Source: Phragmites australis
Taxonomy: Eukaryota; Streptophyta; Magnoliopsida; Poales; Poaceae
DNA: 64,000 bases
Direction: 5' to 3'
Assembly: GCF_958298935.1 (NCBI RefSeq)
Contig: NC_084940.1
Coordinates: 17,541,146 to 17,605,145, forward strand
Shown piece after piece: positions 48,223-59,236 of this stretch (position 1 is its first letter; each line of letters begins with the position of its first letter). Below the pieces are notes generated by a model. It had not been told where the DNA came from, searched no databases, and saw only the letters and a list, made by a program, of their open reading frames with translations. The translations under genes and the position numbers were made by a program.

Positions 48223-48235
48223 ATTAGTTGTCGTA

Positions 48236-48345
48236 AGTCCACATTTCATGTCATGCCTCTTGACAGATTTACTGATCGTTTTGGATAAATAGTCCTTTCT
48301 TTGGTTGCTGGAAATGCCATTTAACTCACGTGAAAGGGTACTAGG
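48236..48345. repeat. Block shared with 2317-2405
   Basis: About 75 alignable bases, with a roughly 20-base insertion here, share ACATTTCATGT, CTCTTGAC, TGATCGTTTTGGA and GCTGGAA with the other end of the window. Weak similarity seems to extend to the left across the solo-LTR insertion point (CAATTAG..GTTG). Nature unknown. Confidence 0.5.
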
Positions 48346-48839
48346 ATCTCACTCTCTGTCTCACATACACACACACACACCTGGCCATAGAATAACATAT
48401 TATATTTATATATATGAGTGTCACAACGTAAGAAACCATCAAAGGAGACACATCATTAGTGATGGCTCCTCAATACCTGTCACTAGTGCACTATTAGTGA
48501 CAGGTCCAGTGCCGACCCGTCACAAATGTGTGGCCCGGGCTAAGACCCAGCCACGACTCGTCACTAATGAGGATTCATTAGTGACGGCAAGCGAACGGCC
48601 CATCACTAAAGATATTAGTGATGGGTCACATTCATGTCTGTCACTAATAATTTAGTCATTAGTGGCTGGTATATGGGGCACACGTCACTAAATGTAACCT
48701 ACCCATTAGTGACGGATCGTTATGAGACCTGTCACCAATATTAAAGTAATTAGTGATTGGTTGTAGTTGTTATCGTCACTAATGACTGACACTTTATTGA
48801 CGGTGTCCTTATAACCCATCACTAATTTCTGTCACTCCT

Positions 48840-50160
48840 ATCTGCTCGACCACTCTTATCTGCCCATTTCTCTCTCTTGACCACTCTTATCTCTGCTAAC
48901 GTCTGCTCGCCTCCTCCTCCCGCCGCTGCCGCCATTCGCACCTCACCACCGACGCTGCCGCAATCCACCACCTCCACCACAGCCTGACGTACGCCGCCGC
49001 CCCCTCTGCCCACTAGGGTTAGTGCGATGGATCAAGGTAGTGGCGGGGACCGTTGCCGTCACCATGGTGGACTTAGATGGATCTCGACAACTCCTCCATC
49101 AGCTCATGCACCAGGTGTACATTACCCTCTAGGCGTTTCCCCACTGACCACGATCGAGACCGATCATAGTAACCTCTTTTCTTTTTCTCCCTCATTGTTA
49201 GGCTCATAGTAACACTCATTAGGATACAACAATTTAATTGAGTTTATAATACATTCAGCTCAATTCATATCATCCTATCATGTAGGTGTTGAAACCGATC
49301 ATGTGGCTTAAAGAGGTAATCCTTGCGATATGTGGTATTGTACCTTTAGTGCAATCCACTCTGGATTGAAGGAATTTTGTGAAGCTATCTATCTCTTTTG
49401 ACTTACGTTCAAGGGGAGAAAGTAGTGGGGATATTACTATTAGGGTCTTGGCAAGGTATCACCGATTTCGTTGCATTTCCAAAAAACTGTCGTTGAAGGG
49501 TGCCTGAAAGTGCTTGGGGAGCATGTGTTCTTTTTGCCTGACTACAATTAGTTTCGAATAAAAGCGCTTGAGGAGTGCGAAGAGGATTTGGCTTCGATAA
49601 GTGAGAGGCTTGCTCAGTTCGATGAATATGATATGGTACAGTAATATGTAATCTGGTTGTTTTGATATACATGATTGTTAGTGTGTATTATATTCATAAT
49701 TTTATTTTCTTTGCTTGTAGGATATTTTTTGTGACACTTTTGCGGCAATTATCGTTCATGCTATCTTAGATCAAGTCATGGAGCATCTTGGGTTAAGCTT
49801 TTATGGCCCCGAAGTGGACTTAGCTTTTATGGCCCCGAAGTGGACTTCACTGCTGAAGGCAACTTCCAAACTGATATAAGGTTTCATTTAAGTGGAAATG
49901 AATCAGCTAATAAGACCTTGTTTACTATCTATGGTAAAGCATCGGGTCGTCCATGCCAAGCAAAAGAGAGTGCACTAATTCATACGATAATGTATATCGA
50001 TGAAGTAGTATGATACAATATTGTAGATTTCAACTATGTTAAATATCAGAGGTTATGTGCTCCGGCAAATGCTCAAGTGTAATGATGTATGGATATTTGC
50101 ATAAGTACGTAATGTATGCATAATGTATATTTGTGTTCTTGAATGTGAAGACGGCTGCCA
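48840..50160 (+). pseudogene. Gene-like fragment inside CACTA element
   Basis: A GC-rich CT leader precedes ATG at 49027 (MDQGSGGDRCRHHGGLRWIS). Further on a plus frame reads GCLKVLGEHVFFLPDYN, stop, FRIKALEECEEDLASISERL and AQFDEYDM, then a GT..AG intron (about 49636-49721) and DIFCDTFAAIIVHAILDQVM. After a 26-bp tandem duplication comes ANKTLFTIYGKASGRPCQAK. Coding-like composition and an intron suggest capture of a host gene; the product is unknown to me. Stops and frame changes show it is not intact. Confidence 0.4.
49796..49847 (+). repeat. 26-bp perfect tandem duplication
   Basis: Two identical units starting AGCTTTTATGGCCCCGAAG, 49796-49821 and 49822-49847. 26 is not a multiple of three, so it shifts the frame of the gene-like sequence. 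Confidence 0.95.
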
Positions 50161-50562
50161 AATCCTGACATTACTGGATGTTATCCATCGAAATTCTGTT
50201 ATGTTCTATTGAATGAGATGTTGAAGTACTCTCTGTTTACATGTATGCCTCTAGTCTGAAAGTCGATCTCTTCTTGTAGAAGTCATTAGTGACGGGTCTT
50301 AGTTTCCACCTGTCACTAGTATGTCATTAGTGATAGGTATCCTTATCACCCATCATTTATGTTAAATAATTAGTGACGGATGTCCTTATAACCCGTCACT
50401 AATATTAAGTCATTAGTGATGGGTGTCTTTATAACCCGTCACTAAATGTAGTCTTGGCAGCTCCCTGCCGGGGCCACTCATTAGTGACGGATTGTTATGA
50501 GACCAGTCACTAATTGCTCACTTATTATTGACGGGTATTCTTATAACTCGTCACTAATGAGT

Positions 50563-51380
50563 AATGTTTAATATTATTTTATTCACCGAGCAGCACGACC
50601 AGACAGTGTCTATCTGTCGCGGTTGCTCGGCAAAGGGGCGATTTTTTTTACGATTTGTTGAGACCAAATCAAATCTCGGTGATTTGAAGCTGGTGTTTGT
50701 TCCTGATGTTTGAAGGTTTGCCTCCTCCCTCTCGTCCTCCTCTTGCTCATATATGTATGGTGGATTCTAGAGTTTGAGTTGGAATCAACAATTTTACTCT
50801 TTCTTCTAGATGTTGATATATATGAATTGTTTCATAGGGATTTAAAATGATAGGAAAATTTTCTCCACATTTGGAGGAATTGTGACATGAAGTCTAAATT
50901 CCTCAAAGTGTTCCGGTGCATCTTCGTTATTTCTCTCTCATTTTTCTCTCTTGCTAATGAACACATACATTTAATTCTTGCGCTTTTCCTGTGTTGTCTC
51001 TTGAGCAATTCATGTGTTATTCTGATCCGTAGGATTCGGTAAGGAAGGGCGTTCTAGTGATTTGTTCTTCCTATTCCTGTATTTTTAGTTGCGTTCCACA
51101 TAGACGCTTATTTTTTCAGTTTATCCTTCTTGCGCCTTTTGTGAAAAATAGGCTAAACAGGTTACTTCGTGAAAGCAGTGCCAAAATAAGTATTTATTTG
51201 GTCACATTCCCAATCTAAACATCTTAACAACATCAATAGCGAAAGTATAAGATGTCCAGGAATGTAACTTAGTAATTTTTTGACTGGTTGCTGACTTGCT
51301 GGTTGGAGTGTACTTAAAATATGGAAATTAAACACGGGGACTTGGTTTAGCGCCGGGCCGGCTCAGCCACTGTGGACGCC
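50563..51380. other. Upstream region of IGPS
   Basis: No gene seen and no transposon ends recognised. It separates the CACTA element from the IGPS promoter and probably contains the gene's regulatory sequence. A GC-rich patch (GCGCCGGGCCGGCTCAGCC, about 51350-51368) lies just before the TATA box. Confidence 0.45.
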
Positions 51381-51390
51381 TATAAATGCC
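51381..51390 (+). promoter_or_regulatory. TATA box of IGPS
   Basis: TATAAATGCC, 110 bp upstream of the start codon. Transcription would begin near 51411, giving a leader of about 80 bases. This placement also excludes the in-frame ATG at 51386 as a start, because it would lie upstream of the transcript. Confidence 0.7.
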
Positions 51391-51490
51391 CTCCACGGAG
51401 CGAGGCACCACCGGATCACGGCGGCGACACTCTTCTTGCGCCACGTTCGATTCGCCTCTTCCTACCAACTCCTCCGTGGCCACGTTGCAC

Positions 51491-54195
51491 ATGGAGTCCC
51501 TCCTCGCCGCCGCCACGGTCACCAGGGCCTCTGTCGCGGCCACCGTCTTCTCGCCGCCTTCATCCTCGTCTTCGCCGTCCGTCCTCCGAACCGCTATTGC
51601 CGGGACCAGACCCGTCGCACGCGCCGTCCGCTGTGCCGCCACCAAGGTGCGCTGTTGAACCGGGACACCGTCCATCTCTCTCTCTCTCTATCTCTCTCTT
51701 CTTCCCGCTGTTTCGATACATTCTAGCAATCAAATGATCTGTTTCTTGGATTGCCCTGTTTCTTTCGTTCTTTCTCTTATGTCCCGCGTTTCTTGTAGTC
51801 CAGACTGCAGAGATGTTTTGGATTAGCCATTTTGCCGATGTGCCCTTCCTTCTGTTTCGATCAACCGTTCGCGTTTTGTTCTTAGGATTGACGGAATCCG
51901 GTTTTGATCTCATTCAGGACTCGATCTTCTACGCGCTGGAACACGACGAGATGTTCAACTCGGCGGAGGTGATCCAGTGGGAGAGCGGCAAGTCCATCAA
52001 CTCCATCGCCGCTGCGCAGGGCATCCGCATCCGCCGCCGCTGCCGTTCCAGGTACCCCTCCGAGGGCTCCGGCGCCGACAGGGCCGTCCCACGCAACATC
52101 CTCGAGCAGATCATCTGGGACAAGGAGGTCGAGGTCTCACAGAGGAAGGCCAAGAAGCCGCTCAAGAAGGTTGTTGAGTCCGCCCAGCACGCGCCGCCAC
52201 CCAGGGACTTCGTCGGGGCGCTGGAGGCGGCTCACCGCCGCAACGGCGTGCCTGCCCTTATCGCCGAGGTGAAGAAAGCGTCGCCCAGCAGGGGCGTGCT
52301 CAGGGAGCACTTCAATCCGGTGAGCACCTTGACATCTCAAGAGTTTTTGATTACTGAACATTGCCCCGCACTACACCCTGACATCTCTGAAGTTGGATTG
52401 TGACCAATTCTGCAAATTCGTGGCAGGTGGAGATTGCGCACGCCTATGAGATGAATGGTGCGGCCTGCTTGAGCATCCTGACTGACGAGAAGCACTTTCA
52501 GGTTCGCTATTCACGCCAATTAGTTCTCATGTTCGTATTCTAGCAATGATCAAATTTGTTAAAACTGCCTCTCTCACATCTTATTCTCATATGTGTTCCA
52601 GGGGAGCTTTGAAAATCTAGAGACTGTGCGCAATTCAGGAGTCAAGGTAAAACATGTTTGCCTTGTAAGCGTAGAATTTTCTTCTGTAGCAGTTTGTTCA
52701 TGTATATGTGACTTAGTCGTCGGGTATGGTTGGTGAATGCAGTGTCCTCTTCTTTGCAAGGAGTTCGTCATCGACATTTGGCAAATTTACTACGCACGCT
52801 CAAAGGGTGCCGATGCCATTCTGTTGATTGCTGCAGTGCTACCGGACCTCGATATTAAGTACATGCTTCGCGTCTGCAAAAATCTTGGAATGACAGCTCT
52901 TATTGAGGTTCGTCACAAGTTTGTTACTCTGTCGTATCCATGAAATATTGTTTATTCAGTTTCACTTTTACTGTGGCCTCCTGTTACAGCAAATTCTACC
53001 ATAATATTACGAAGCAGTCTACTTAACTTAAACATTGATTTTCTGTGCACTTGTGTTATCTTTAGTTCTTTATAAAACTTCACAACTTGTATTTTAGGTT
53101 CATGATGAGAGGGAGTTGGATCGTGTACTGAAGATAGACAGTGTTCAGCTTATCGGCATCAACAATCGGAATCTAGGTACTGTTCTTTGTCAGTTCTTGC
53201 ATTACATCAATTTTGTTGATCCTTATGTTGTTATCATGTTGGTACATTCTTGACTTGGCTGGATGTTGAAATTTATTTATGTTGCAGAGACATTTAAAGT
53301 CGATACTGCAAACACAAAGATGTTGATAGAGAAACGTGGTGATACTATTAGGAAGAAGGGGATACTGGTAGGTCTTTCTTATCAATTACACAAGCAATTT
53401 TCGCAATCTTAACCTGTCACAATCTTTTTGTTTCCATGAATTTTTCTTCCCTGTCATTTATTCTTGATGTTAGCATTGTACTAGGTATGGGAACAGAACG
53501 AGGCCATCAGTTACAACTGAAATATTTTTATTTCCCTGTTGCACGTTGACTCTAGTTTTGTGAATCTTTTGGAACCCACTAGCGTATGAATATGCTCCAG
53601 TTTTATTTTCAGAATCAAGAAAAGCTTAACAGATACTTTCCTGCTTCCTAGCATTCAGTTGCTATTGTTTAATTCCATGATCTATAACGCACCAACTTAG
53701 TTTACAAATGCTGAACTTGAATGTATACGTTTCTTCAGGTTGTTGGCGAGTCCGGTTTGTTCACCCCTGATGATGTCGCATACGTGCAGAATGCTGGCGT
53801 TTCGGCTGTAAGTTTCCTGATAAGATAAAACAAAACATTTAGACGTGCTTCAAAGCATTTTTGCTTTATGATGGTTTACGTGACTGCTGACCTTTCAGTA
53901 AAACATCTTGTTTAATTGTTCCGACTACTATGTTTGCAATTTGCAAAGCATTCATTTTCCTTTTCAGACATATCTTTTTTTTCTGATTTAATTGTCATCA
54001 TGGCGGAACAGAACACATACTTTGATCAGAGTTATTTTATCTTTAGAAGAAATATTTATTTTGTACGATGTTTAGGCGACATATCTGATTACTAGTCATT
54101 TATATTGGCAGGTTTTGGCAGGAGAATCCCTAGTTACACAAGAAGATCCCGGGCAAGCCATTGCCGGGCTGTTTGGGAAAGAGCTCTTGCACTGA
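51491..54195 (+). CDS. IGPS: Indole-3-glycerol phosphate synthase, chloroplastic
   Basis: Closes the indole ring: converts carboxyphenylamino-deoxyribulose phosphate to indole-3-glycerol phosphate in the plastid tryptophan pathway. Exons: 51491-51646, 51918-52319, 52427-52501, 52602-52646, 52743-52907, 53098-53176, 53288-53367, 53739-53807, 54112-54195. All eight introns are GT..AG and the frame is continuous for 384 residues, close to other plant IGPS proteins. Residues 1-52 (Ser/Ala/Thr/Arg-rich) look like a transit peptide. The TIM-barrel has [12 protein letters not shown] (Glu169, Lys171), LCKEFVID (Lys232), ALIEVHDE (Glu281), GINNRNL (Asn303, Arg305), VVGESGL (Glu338, Ser339) and LAGESLV, matching the catalytic and phosphate-binding sites of the family. 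No disabling change is seen. Neighbours are mobile elements only. Confidence 0.96.
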
Positions 54196-54420
54196 ATTAT
54201 TGTCCTTGAGTTTTACTTGTATGTAGCAGCCACGGGCAGCTAAATGAATGAAGGCTTGGATGCATAAAGATTGCACCTGATGTAACCATGAATAAGTGCA
54301 GTGTTTATAGATTTAATTGAATTCTGTTCTCTTCTTTGGATGAATGTGGAATGTTCTGTCAAGTGCCTGTATTGAAATATCAATTTAAATTCTGTTTTTG
54401 TGTAGCAAACCCCGGAAAAT
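54196..54420 (+). terminator. IGPS 3' UTR and probable poly(A) region
   Basis: AT-rich sequence after the stop codon with AATAAG at 54291, TTTAATTGAATT near 54313 and TG-rich stretches. Plant poly(A) signals are loose, so the exact cleavage site is not fixed. Confidence 0.5.
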
Positions 54421-54989
54421 GCGTGTTCTGTTGTTGTATCATCATTTCATACATGCAAATTGGGTATTGCTACTGTGAATTGTGCAATCTAAAAGTAAGC
54501 ATTCAAGCGAAATGAGATCAAAGTATAGTAATACTCGGGGGAGGCTAGCCATCGGATGGATGATAGAAAACAGTGTATTGGACATTGCAAGTATAATTGA
54601 CTCAATAAGTAGTATATAAATGGACTTGTAAGTGTGTCTCATGTTTGTAAGAGGTGCTGTTAAACTTGAAAGTATGTCAAATATCGCCAGGCTGTGCTTT
54701 GGGCCTTGTCTGATTATAGATCGTTATGGAAATGCTATGCCCAAGCATGGGCAAGCCCATGCAAAAGAAAGTCGGTCCAGGTCGAGCATGCACATTTACC
54801 TAAAATAATTGTCACGATTTCAATATTACATATATTTGCACTATTGCGTCGGATGGGCCAAGCACCGTCTTTGTTTGAAAGATCCATCAGCTTGAAGGCA
54901 TTTTATCAATCGAGGAAACTAGACCCAAAATTTCTCTCCCACACAAGTCAGGCAGCACCCCCTACCTCTGGTTTTTTTTATATATTTTT
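54421..54989. other. Spacer between IGPS and Mutator-like element
   Basis: No gene seen; only short overlapping open frames. No repeats recognised. Confidence 0.45.
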
Positions 54990-55744
54990 TCTTTAAAATT
55001 TTTAAGAGTGCATACCTATTTGAAAAAATTACAAGTATAGGCTACTGTTACTCATTCAACGGGCAAGAATAAGATCCCGCCCATTGAAACGGCGAGACAT
55101 TGTGGGCCCTGACGATCAGTACATTAAATAACCGGAGAAAGTCATGTCTCGCTCATTCAGTGGGAGAGAATTTGATCTCGGTTGGTGAATGGGCGAGAAC
55201 TTTGTGTACGCGACGCCGGGCGGGCCCACCCAAACGGTCTTACTCGTTCAGTGGGCAAGATCTTTGGGTATATATTTCGACCGCGCCGGCTCTGCCGACA
55301 TTAGCCATCATTTGATTCCAGTTGAGCCGAGAAGCAGGGAGGAGAGGAGAGGAGACGGAGGAGAGGGGAGGGGAAATTTTGCAGCAAAGCTCTATTAGAG
55401 AAAAGAGATATATTTTTTTTCTCTGATTTTGTAACAAATCTAGTAGGATAGCTACTAATGTTAGGTTTTGACATAGGTTAGATGTATATTTTTTTTACAA
55501 ACCTGGTAGGATAGTCTCTAGACGTAGTTAGAATGTAGATCTAGTTTTAAAATCAGAGTTAGATATAGTTTAGCAGCTAGATTCAGTTTGTTCGTATATT
55601 TCAGCAATTAGATGTAGTATTTAGATATATGTTAGGTATTATATGTAATATCTAGATATAGTGTAGTCATAACTGATGTAGTAGAGGTAGAATCTAGAGG
55701 TGTTTGATGTAGCGAATCGGGAATATTTTGTTGCAGTATAGATT

Positions 55745-56202
55745 ACATGTTGGGCTAGGTTTGTAATGAATTTTTCATTGTAGATGTAGTTTTATATAAT
55801 TATTTCTGTTCTGCTGCAATAATGTTAGGGTTTTTATCGACAGGTATGTCGGATATGTGGCAGTTTAAGATTTTTTATGGTGATATAAAATATTATATGG
55901 TCCAGAAGGGGTAGTATTGTCCATATTTCAATCAATGGACAAGAGTATCTACAGACTTATACAGAAAAGTGTCACATGTTGGGCTAGGTTTGTAATGAAT
56001 TTTTCATTGTAGATGTAGTTTTATATAATTATTTCTGTTCTGTCGCAATAATGTTAGGGTTTTTATCGATAGGTATGTCGGATATGTGGCAATTTAAGAT
56101 TTTTTATGGTGACATGAAATAGTATATGGTCCAGAAGGGGTAGTATTGTCCGTATTTCAATCAATGGACAAGGGTATCTACAGATCTATACAGAAAAGTG
56201 TC
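55745..56202 (+). repeat. 229-bp direct tandem duplication in MULE
   Basis: 55745-55973 and 55974-56202 align throughout with only scattered differences (for example TTCTGCTGCAATAA against TTCTGTCGCAATAA). Each copy contains the likely intron end and start codon of the transposase gene (ATGTCGGATATGTGGC at about 55844 and 56074). Confidence 0.9.
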
Positions 56203-58205
56203 AAACACTTGTACGCTTAGTTGATGTGGGGTTTCAAAATAGACCCCAATGTTCAAGAGCTGACCATTAGCATTATGGCTAACCAAGTGAGAGATTGTGT
56301 GTACTGGAAGGTGTACCCGCTCAGGAAAGATAAAGTGTGGAAGAGGTACATGCAGGATGTTGTGCATAGAGGTTGGCCTCCTATGTTGTTTGTGCAATGG
56401 AAGATTAATTTGGCAGTTGGGGAGATGCAGGGTGGGGGTACGTGGAGGAAGAGGGTGATGAGGAAGAGTATGATGAGGATATCGATCCGGATGGTGCATA
56501 TTCATTGGATTATTTGACTGAACTGATCGGTGAGGCAGACAAAGGGGAACAAATCCCTTCTCTAATTGAACAAATGGAGCAGGATGATCTTGAGGCTGGC
56601 GAATCTCCTGAGTATGACATCTCGGCTGATGAGGATGATGCTCCTATTCCCGTGAACTGAAATAATCCTAACTTCAACAATCTTATGGTCAATAAGGGAA
56701 ATCAGGTGGCCTGGGAATATACGCAGAATGAGGTGACCTAGGGTGCTAGGTATCCTACCAGTCAGGCCATGAAGGATGATATGATTCAATAGGTGACATC
56801 GCTTCGACGATAGTTTTATGTTGTTAAGTCAAGCAAGGAGGAATATGATATCAAGTATGTGAAGACGGGTTATCCGTGGCGGGTGCATGACTTGAAGGGG
56901 AAGTGGATTGAGTATTGTGAGGTGTCGATTGTGGTTGACCACACTTTTATGATGGACAAACTTGAGCCCAGCCACGGGAACATCACCTCAACCTTTATCA
57001 CCAATGTGATGTACGCCTCGATTGTGAACAACTTGAACTACGAACCAAGGTCCATAATCAGACAAATTGAGTAGGAGTACAAGTATACTAACAACTACAA
57101 CAAGACTTGGAGGGCGAAGATAAAGACAACTGAGATGAGGTTCATGACATATGAAGCGTCATATGACAATCTTCCACACTTGTTGCAGACCATTGCTCGA
57201 AGGAACCAATGGACGTATTACGATATTGACAAGTACGTATTGTTGTCCAAACCTAGCAAGTATGTCCTGAAGCGATACTTATTTGCATTAGGAGCATGTA
57301 TCTAAGCTTTCAAAGCATTGTCGGCCTATCCTATTCATCGATGACACTTTCCTTACCGGTAAGCACACGAGACAGATCATGACTGCTATTAGGGTTGATG
57401 GGAACAACCAAGTTCTACTGTTGACCTTTGCATTTGTGGAGAGTGAGAACACCACCAATTGGTATTAGTTCCTGTACCATGTAAGGATGATAATTGTTGG
57501 TGCTCGATCAAACGTGTGCCTTATACATGACCAATATACTGAGATGCTTACGGTAATTCTGGATCTACAAAATGGAAAATAGTCGATGTTTTGATTGGAC
57601 TTGTGTGGCCAGATCTGCAGAGTAAGTGGTTCATGAGGTATTTGTGTGCAAACTTGTTCTGCCAATTCAAGAACAAGAAGCTCATGAACATGTTTAAGAG
57701 GTTGTGCGGTCAGAAGCAGTAGCAAAAGTTTGATGCTCTTTGAAAAACATTAGATGAGCTGACAAAGAAGCAAACACAGGAGCATGCAAGGAGACCCGTG
57801 AGGGGACCAGAGGATTAACCAGTACCTCTTGAGTCTCTTCCAAAGGACAATGAAGCTGGCATTATGCGAAGGAACAGGTCATCTATCAGGTCATTTAGCG
57901 AGTGGATTGAGAATGAGCCAAAGGAGAAGTGTGCTCTTCTCTAAGACACAAATGGGCCTAGGTACGACATTATAACTAGGTTTACAATTGGATCATGAAA
58001 GGTGTGAGGGGGTTGCTGCTAGTGAGGATTGTAAGTTCATACTTCAAGGTACCTGTAAATGTTTCATGGACCGCTATGCAGGGGCGCACGTGGCGCTAAA
58101 TGATGCTCGTCTTATTTATGGGACGAATATGACCAAGTACATGGAAGAGAAGACGGAGAAGGCAAATATGCACCGATGGAGATCATAGGAACTGCACAGC
58201 ACAGA
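56074..58205 (+). pseudogene. mudrA-like transposase of MULE
   Basis: The start codon at 56074 is the right-hand copy of the duplication. N-terminal part: LMWGFKIDPNVQELTISIMA, then an acidic part SPEYDISADEDDAPIPVN. A WRKY-GCM1-like DNA-binding region follows: FYVVKSSKEEYDIKYVKTGY, PWRVHDLKGKWIEY, CEVSIVVDHTFMMDKLEPSH. The catalytic part shows FIDDTFLTGKHTRQIMTAI, FAFVESENTTNWY and, shifted, CQFKNKKLMNMFKRLCGQKQ. C-terminal pieces DRYAGAHVALNDARLIYG and MTKYMEEKTEKANMHR end near the gypsy LTR. Stops and frameshifts (for example 56658, 57072, 57303) inactivate it. Confidence 0.8.
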
Positions 58206-58207
58206 TA

Positions 58208-58749
58208 TGAGCCCTTTCTAATGGATATGAGCTCGACCAAATATTCCTTATAGTGTAGTCAGAGTCGAAGGAATAAGGTGTTGTATCACCATTTTGGACC
58301 CTGTCGGGTCTTGTAATCATATTGGGGTCGGAGTCCAGGATGTGCATGCCTCTTTCCATGGCTGCACAACTATAGGTCGACCTCCTCACGTCCCCCTATA
58401 TATACAGAGTAGCCGTTATAGTTTAGGCTCGGCTTTACCTTAGATTATTCTGTTTTAGACAGTTTCGTTGTTTATCGGTTTGTTAAAGCCCAACTCGAGT
58501 ACTTCATTGGTAATTAGCAATATTCAGATTACATCTACCTGCTCTTGCTTCTGTTCTCGATTCGCTTGCAGGAAAAGCCTTCTTGGCAAGGTCAATCGCG
58601 TCTTGGCACGGTTGATAACCACGAAGTAGTGGTGTAGTGGTTGCGGAAGTTCTCGATCTGTCCTGGTCGGAGCCTTAGGATCGTCAACGTCAAAACTTCA
58701 TCAATCAACTTATCATATTACCTTCGGAAGATCAGGCAAGCACACATCA
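58208..58749 (+). repeat. 5' LTR of gypsy element
   Basis: The right end CACACATCA is fixed by the primer-binding site three bases further on. The left end (TGAGCCCTTTC) is a guess based on where MULE similarity stops. A TATA-like CTATATATACAG lies near 58397. Confidence 0.6.
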
Positions 58750-58751
58750 AG

Positions 58752-58764
58752 TGGTATTAGAGCC
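58752..58764 (+). promoter_or_regulatory. Primer-binding site (iMet tRNA type)
   Basis: TGGTATTAGAGCC differs at one position from the usual initiator-Met site TGGTATCAGAGC. Bases 58765-60300 are a long leader with no convincing gene. Confidence 0.7.
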
Positions 58765-59091
58765 TCGGTTGCCCGTTAAGTAATCTCAGTTATCCCTTCT
58801 GTTTCGTCGAGTTCCATTACCTAGAGTTCAGAAAATTTCCCCTAAAAAAAGGATTTAGATCTTAGTTTTCCAGTGTCCAAACCACTTTGTGCCCTTCGCA
58901 ATTTTGTTTTCAATTTTTACGTTGTTGAGTTTGAGTCCATCGTCGGTGTCTTTATTGCTGGTCGAGTCATCTTGTTCTAGTCTCTAGCATTGAGTCTTTG
59001 CTAATTTAGTCGTCGAGTTATTCGGCTTGCCCTAGTCTGCTATAGCCGAGTTTGTGTCCCTGCTCAGGATCCCGACCATTAGATCTGACAA

Positions 59092-59236
59092 CCCACTCAG
59101 GGTCCTGACCAGTCACTCCGACCATTCGATATCACCACCCACTCGGGGTCCCGACCAGTCACTCCGACCACCCACTCGGGGTCCTGACCAGTCACTCCGA
59201 CCACCCACTCGAGTCCAACCACCTAGTCGCCGCGAC
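59092..59236 (+). repeat. 33-bp minisatellite in gypsy leader
   Basis: Units starting CCCACTCGGGGTCC occur at 59092, 59138, 59171 and 59204 (spacings 46, 33, 33), each with GACCAGTCACTCCGACCA. The array makes short open frames that are repeats, not genes. Confidence 0.8.

Larger units (their letters stand above)
47106..48421. mobile_element. CACTA-type element (copy 5), right end unclear
   Basis: CACTACTACAATTATGAGAC starts only three bases after the Sirevirus LTR. Subterminal words CACATGGTTTC, TATCTCCCATGGTACC and GGAACCATGCGG follow; they belong to the TCTCCCACGG family of the element at 32911. A CT-rich stretch (47430-47580) has short open frames without recognisable motifs. A solo LTR (47688-48222) is inserted. 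I found no right terminus; the end given is where the next element seems to start. Confidence 0.55.
48422..50562. mobile_element. CACTA-type element with gene-like cargo (copy 6)
   Basis: A CACTA-like start CACAACGTAAGAAACC is followed by about fourteen ATTAGTGACGGGT-type words (48440-48830). A second array of the same motif, in both orientations, lies at 50280-50562. This two-sided arrangement is that of a CACTA element; the motif is the one next to the terminus at 4707. I did not find a clean right terminus or duplication. The interior (48840-50160) looks like a gene fragment. (AC)n and (TA)n tracts lie just outside the left end (48361-48415). Confidence 0.6.
54990..58205 (+). mobile_element. 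Mutator-like element (MULE), right end lost
   Basis: The left part (about 55020-55270) repeats variants of CCCGCCCATTGAA/TGAATGGGCGAGA in both orientations, as seen near ends of some grass MULEs, followed by a GA-rich patch and a mudrA-like transposase pseudogene. A gypsy LTR begins at about 58206 inside the gene's last part, so the right terminus is displaced or lost. The left end was set by eye; no 9-bp duplication could be tested. Confidence 0.65.

Noticed and set aside
51386..51490. Upstream in-frame ATG at 51386 as IGPS start
   Set aside because: It lies inside the TATA box region, upstream of the expected transcription start.
51813..51917. Open frame upstream of IGPS exon 2 as coding
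   Set aside because: A clear acceptor (CATTCAG) precedes the conserved exon 2, and the exon 1 donor keeps phase 0; the open stretch is intron.
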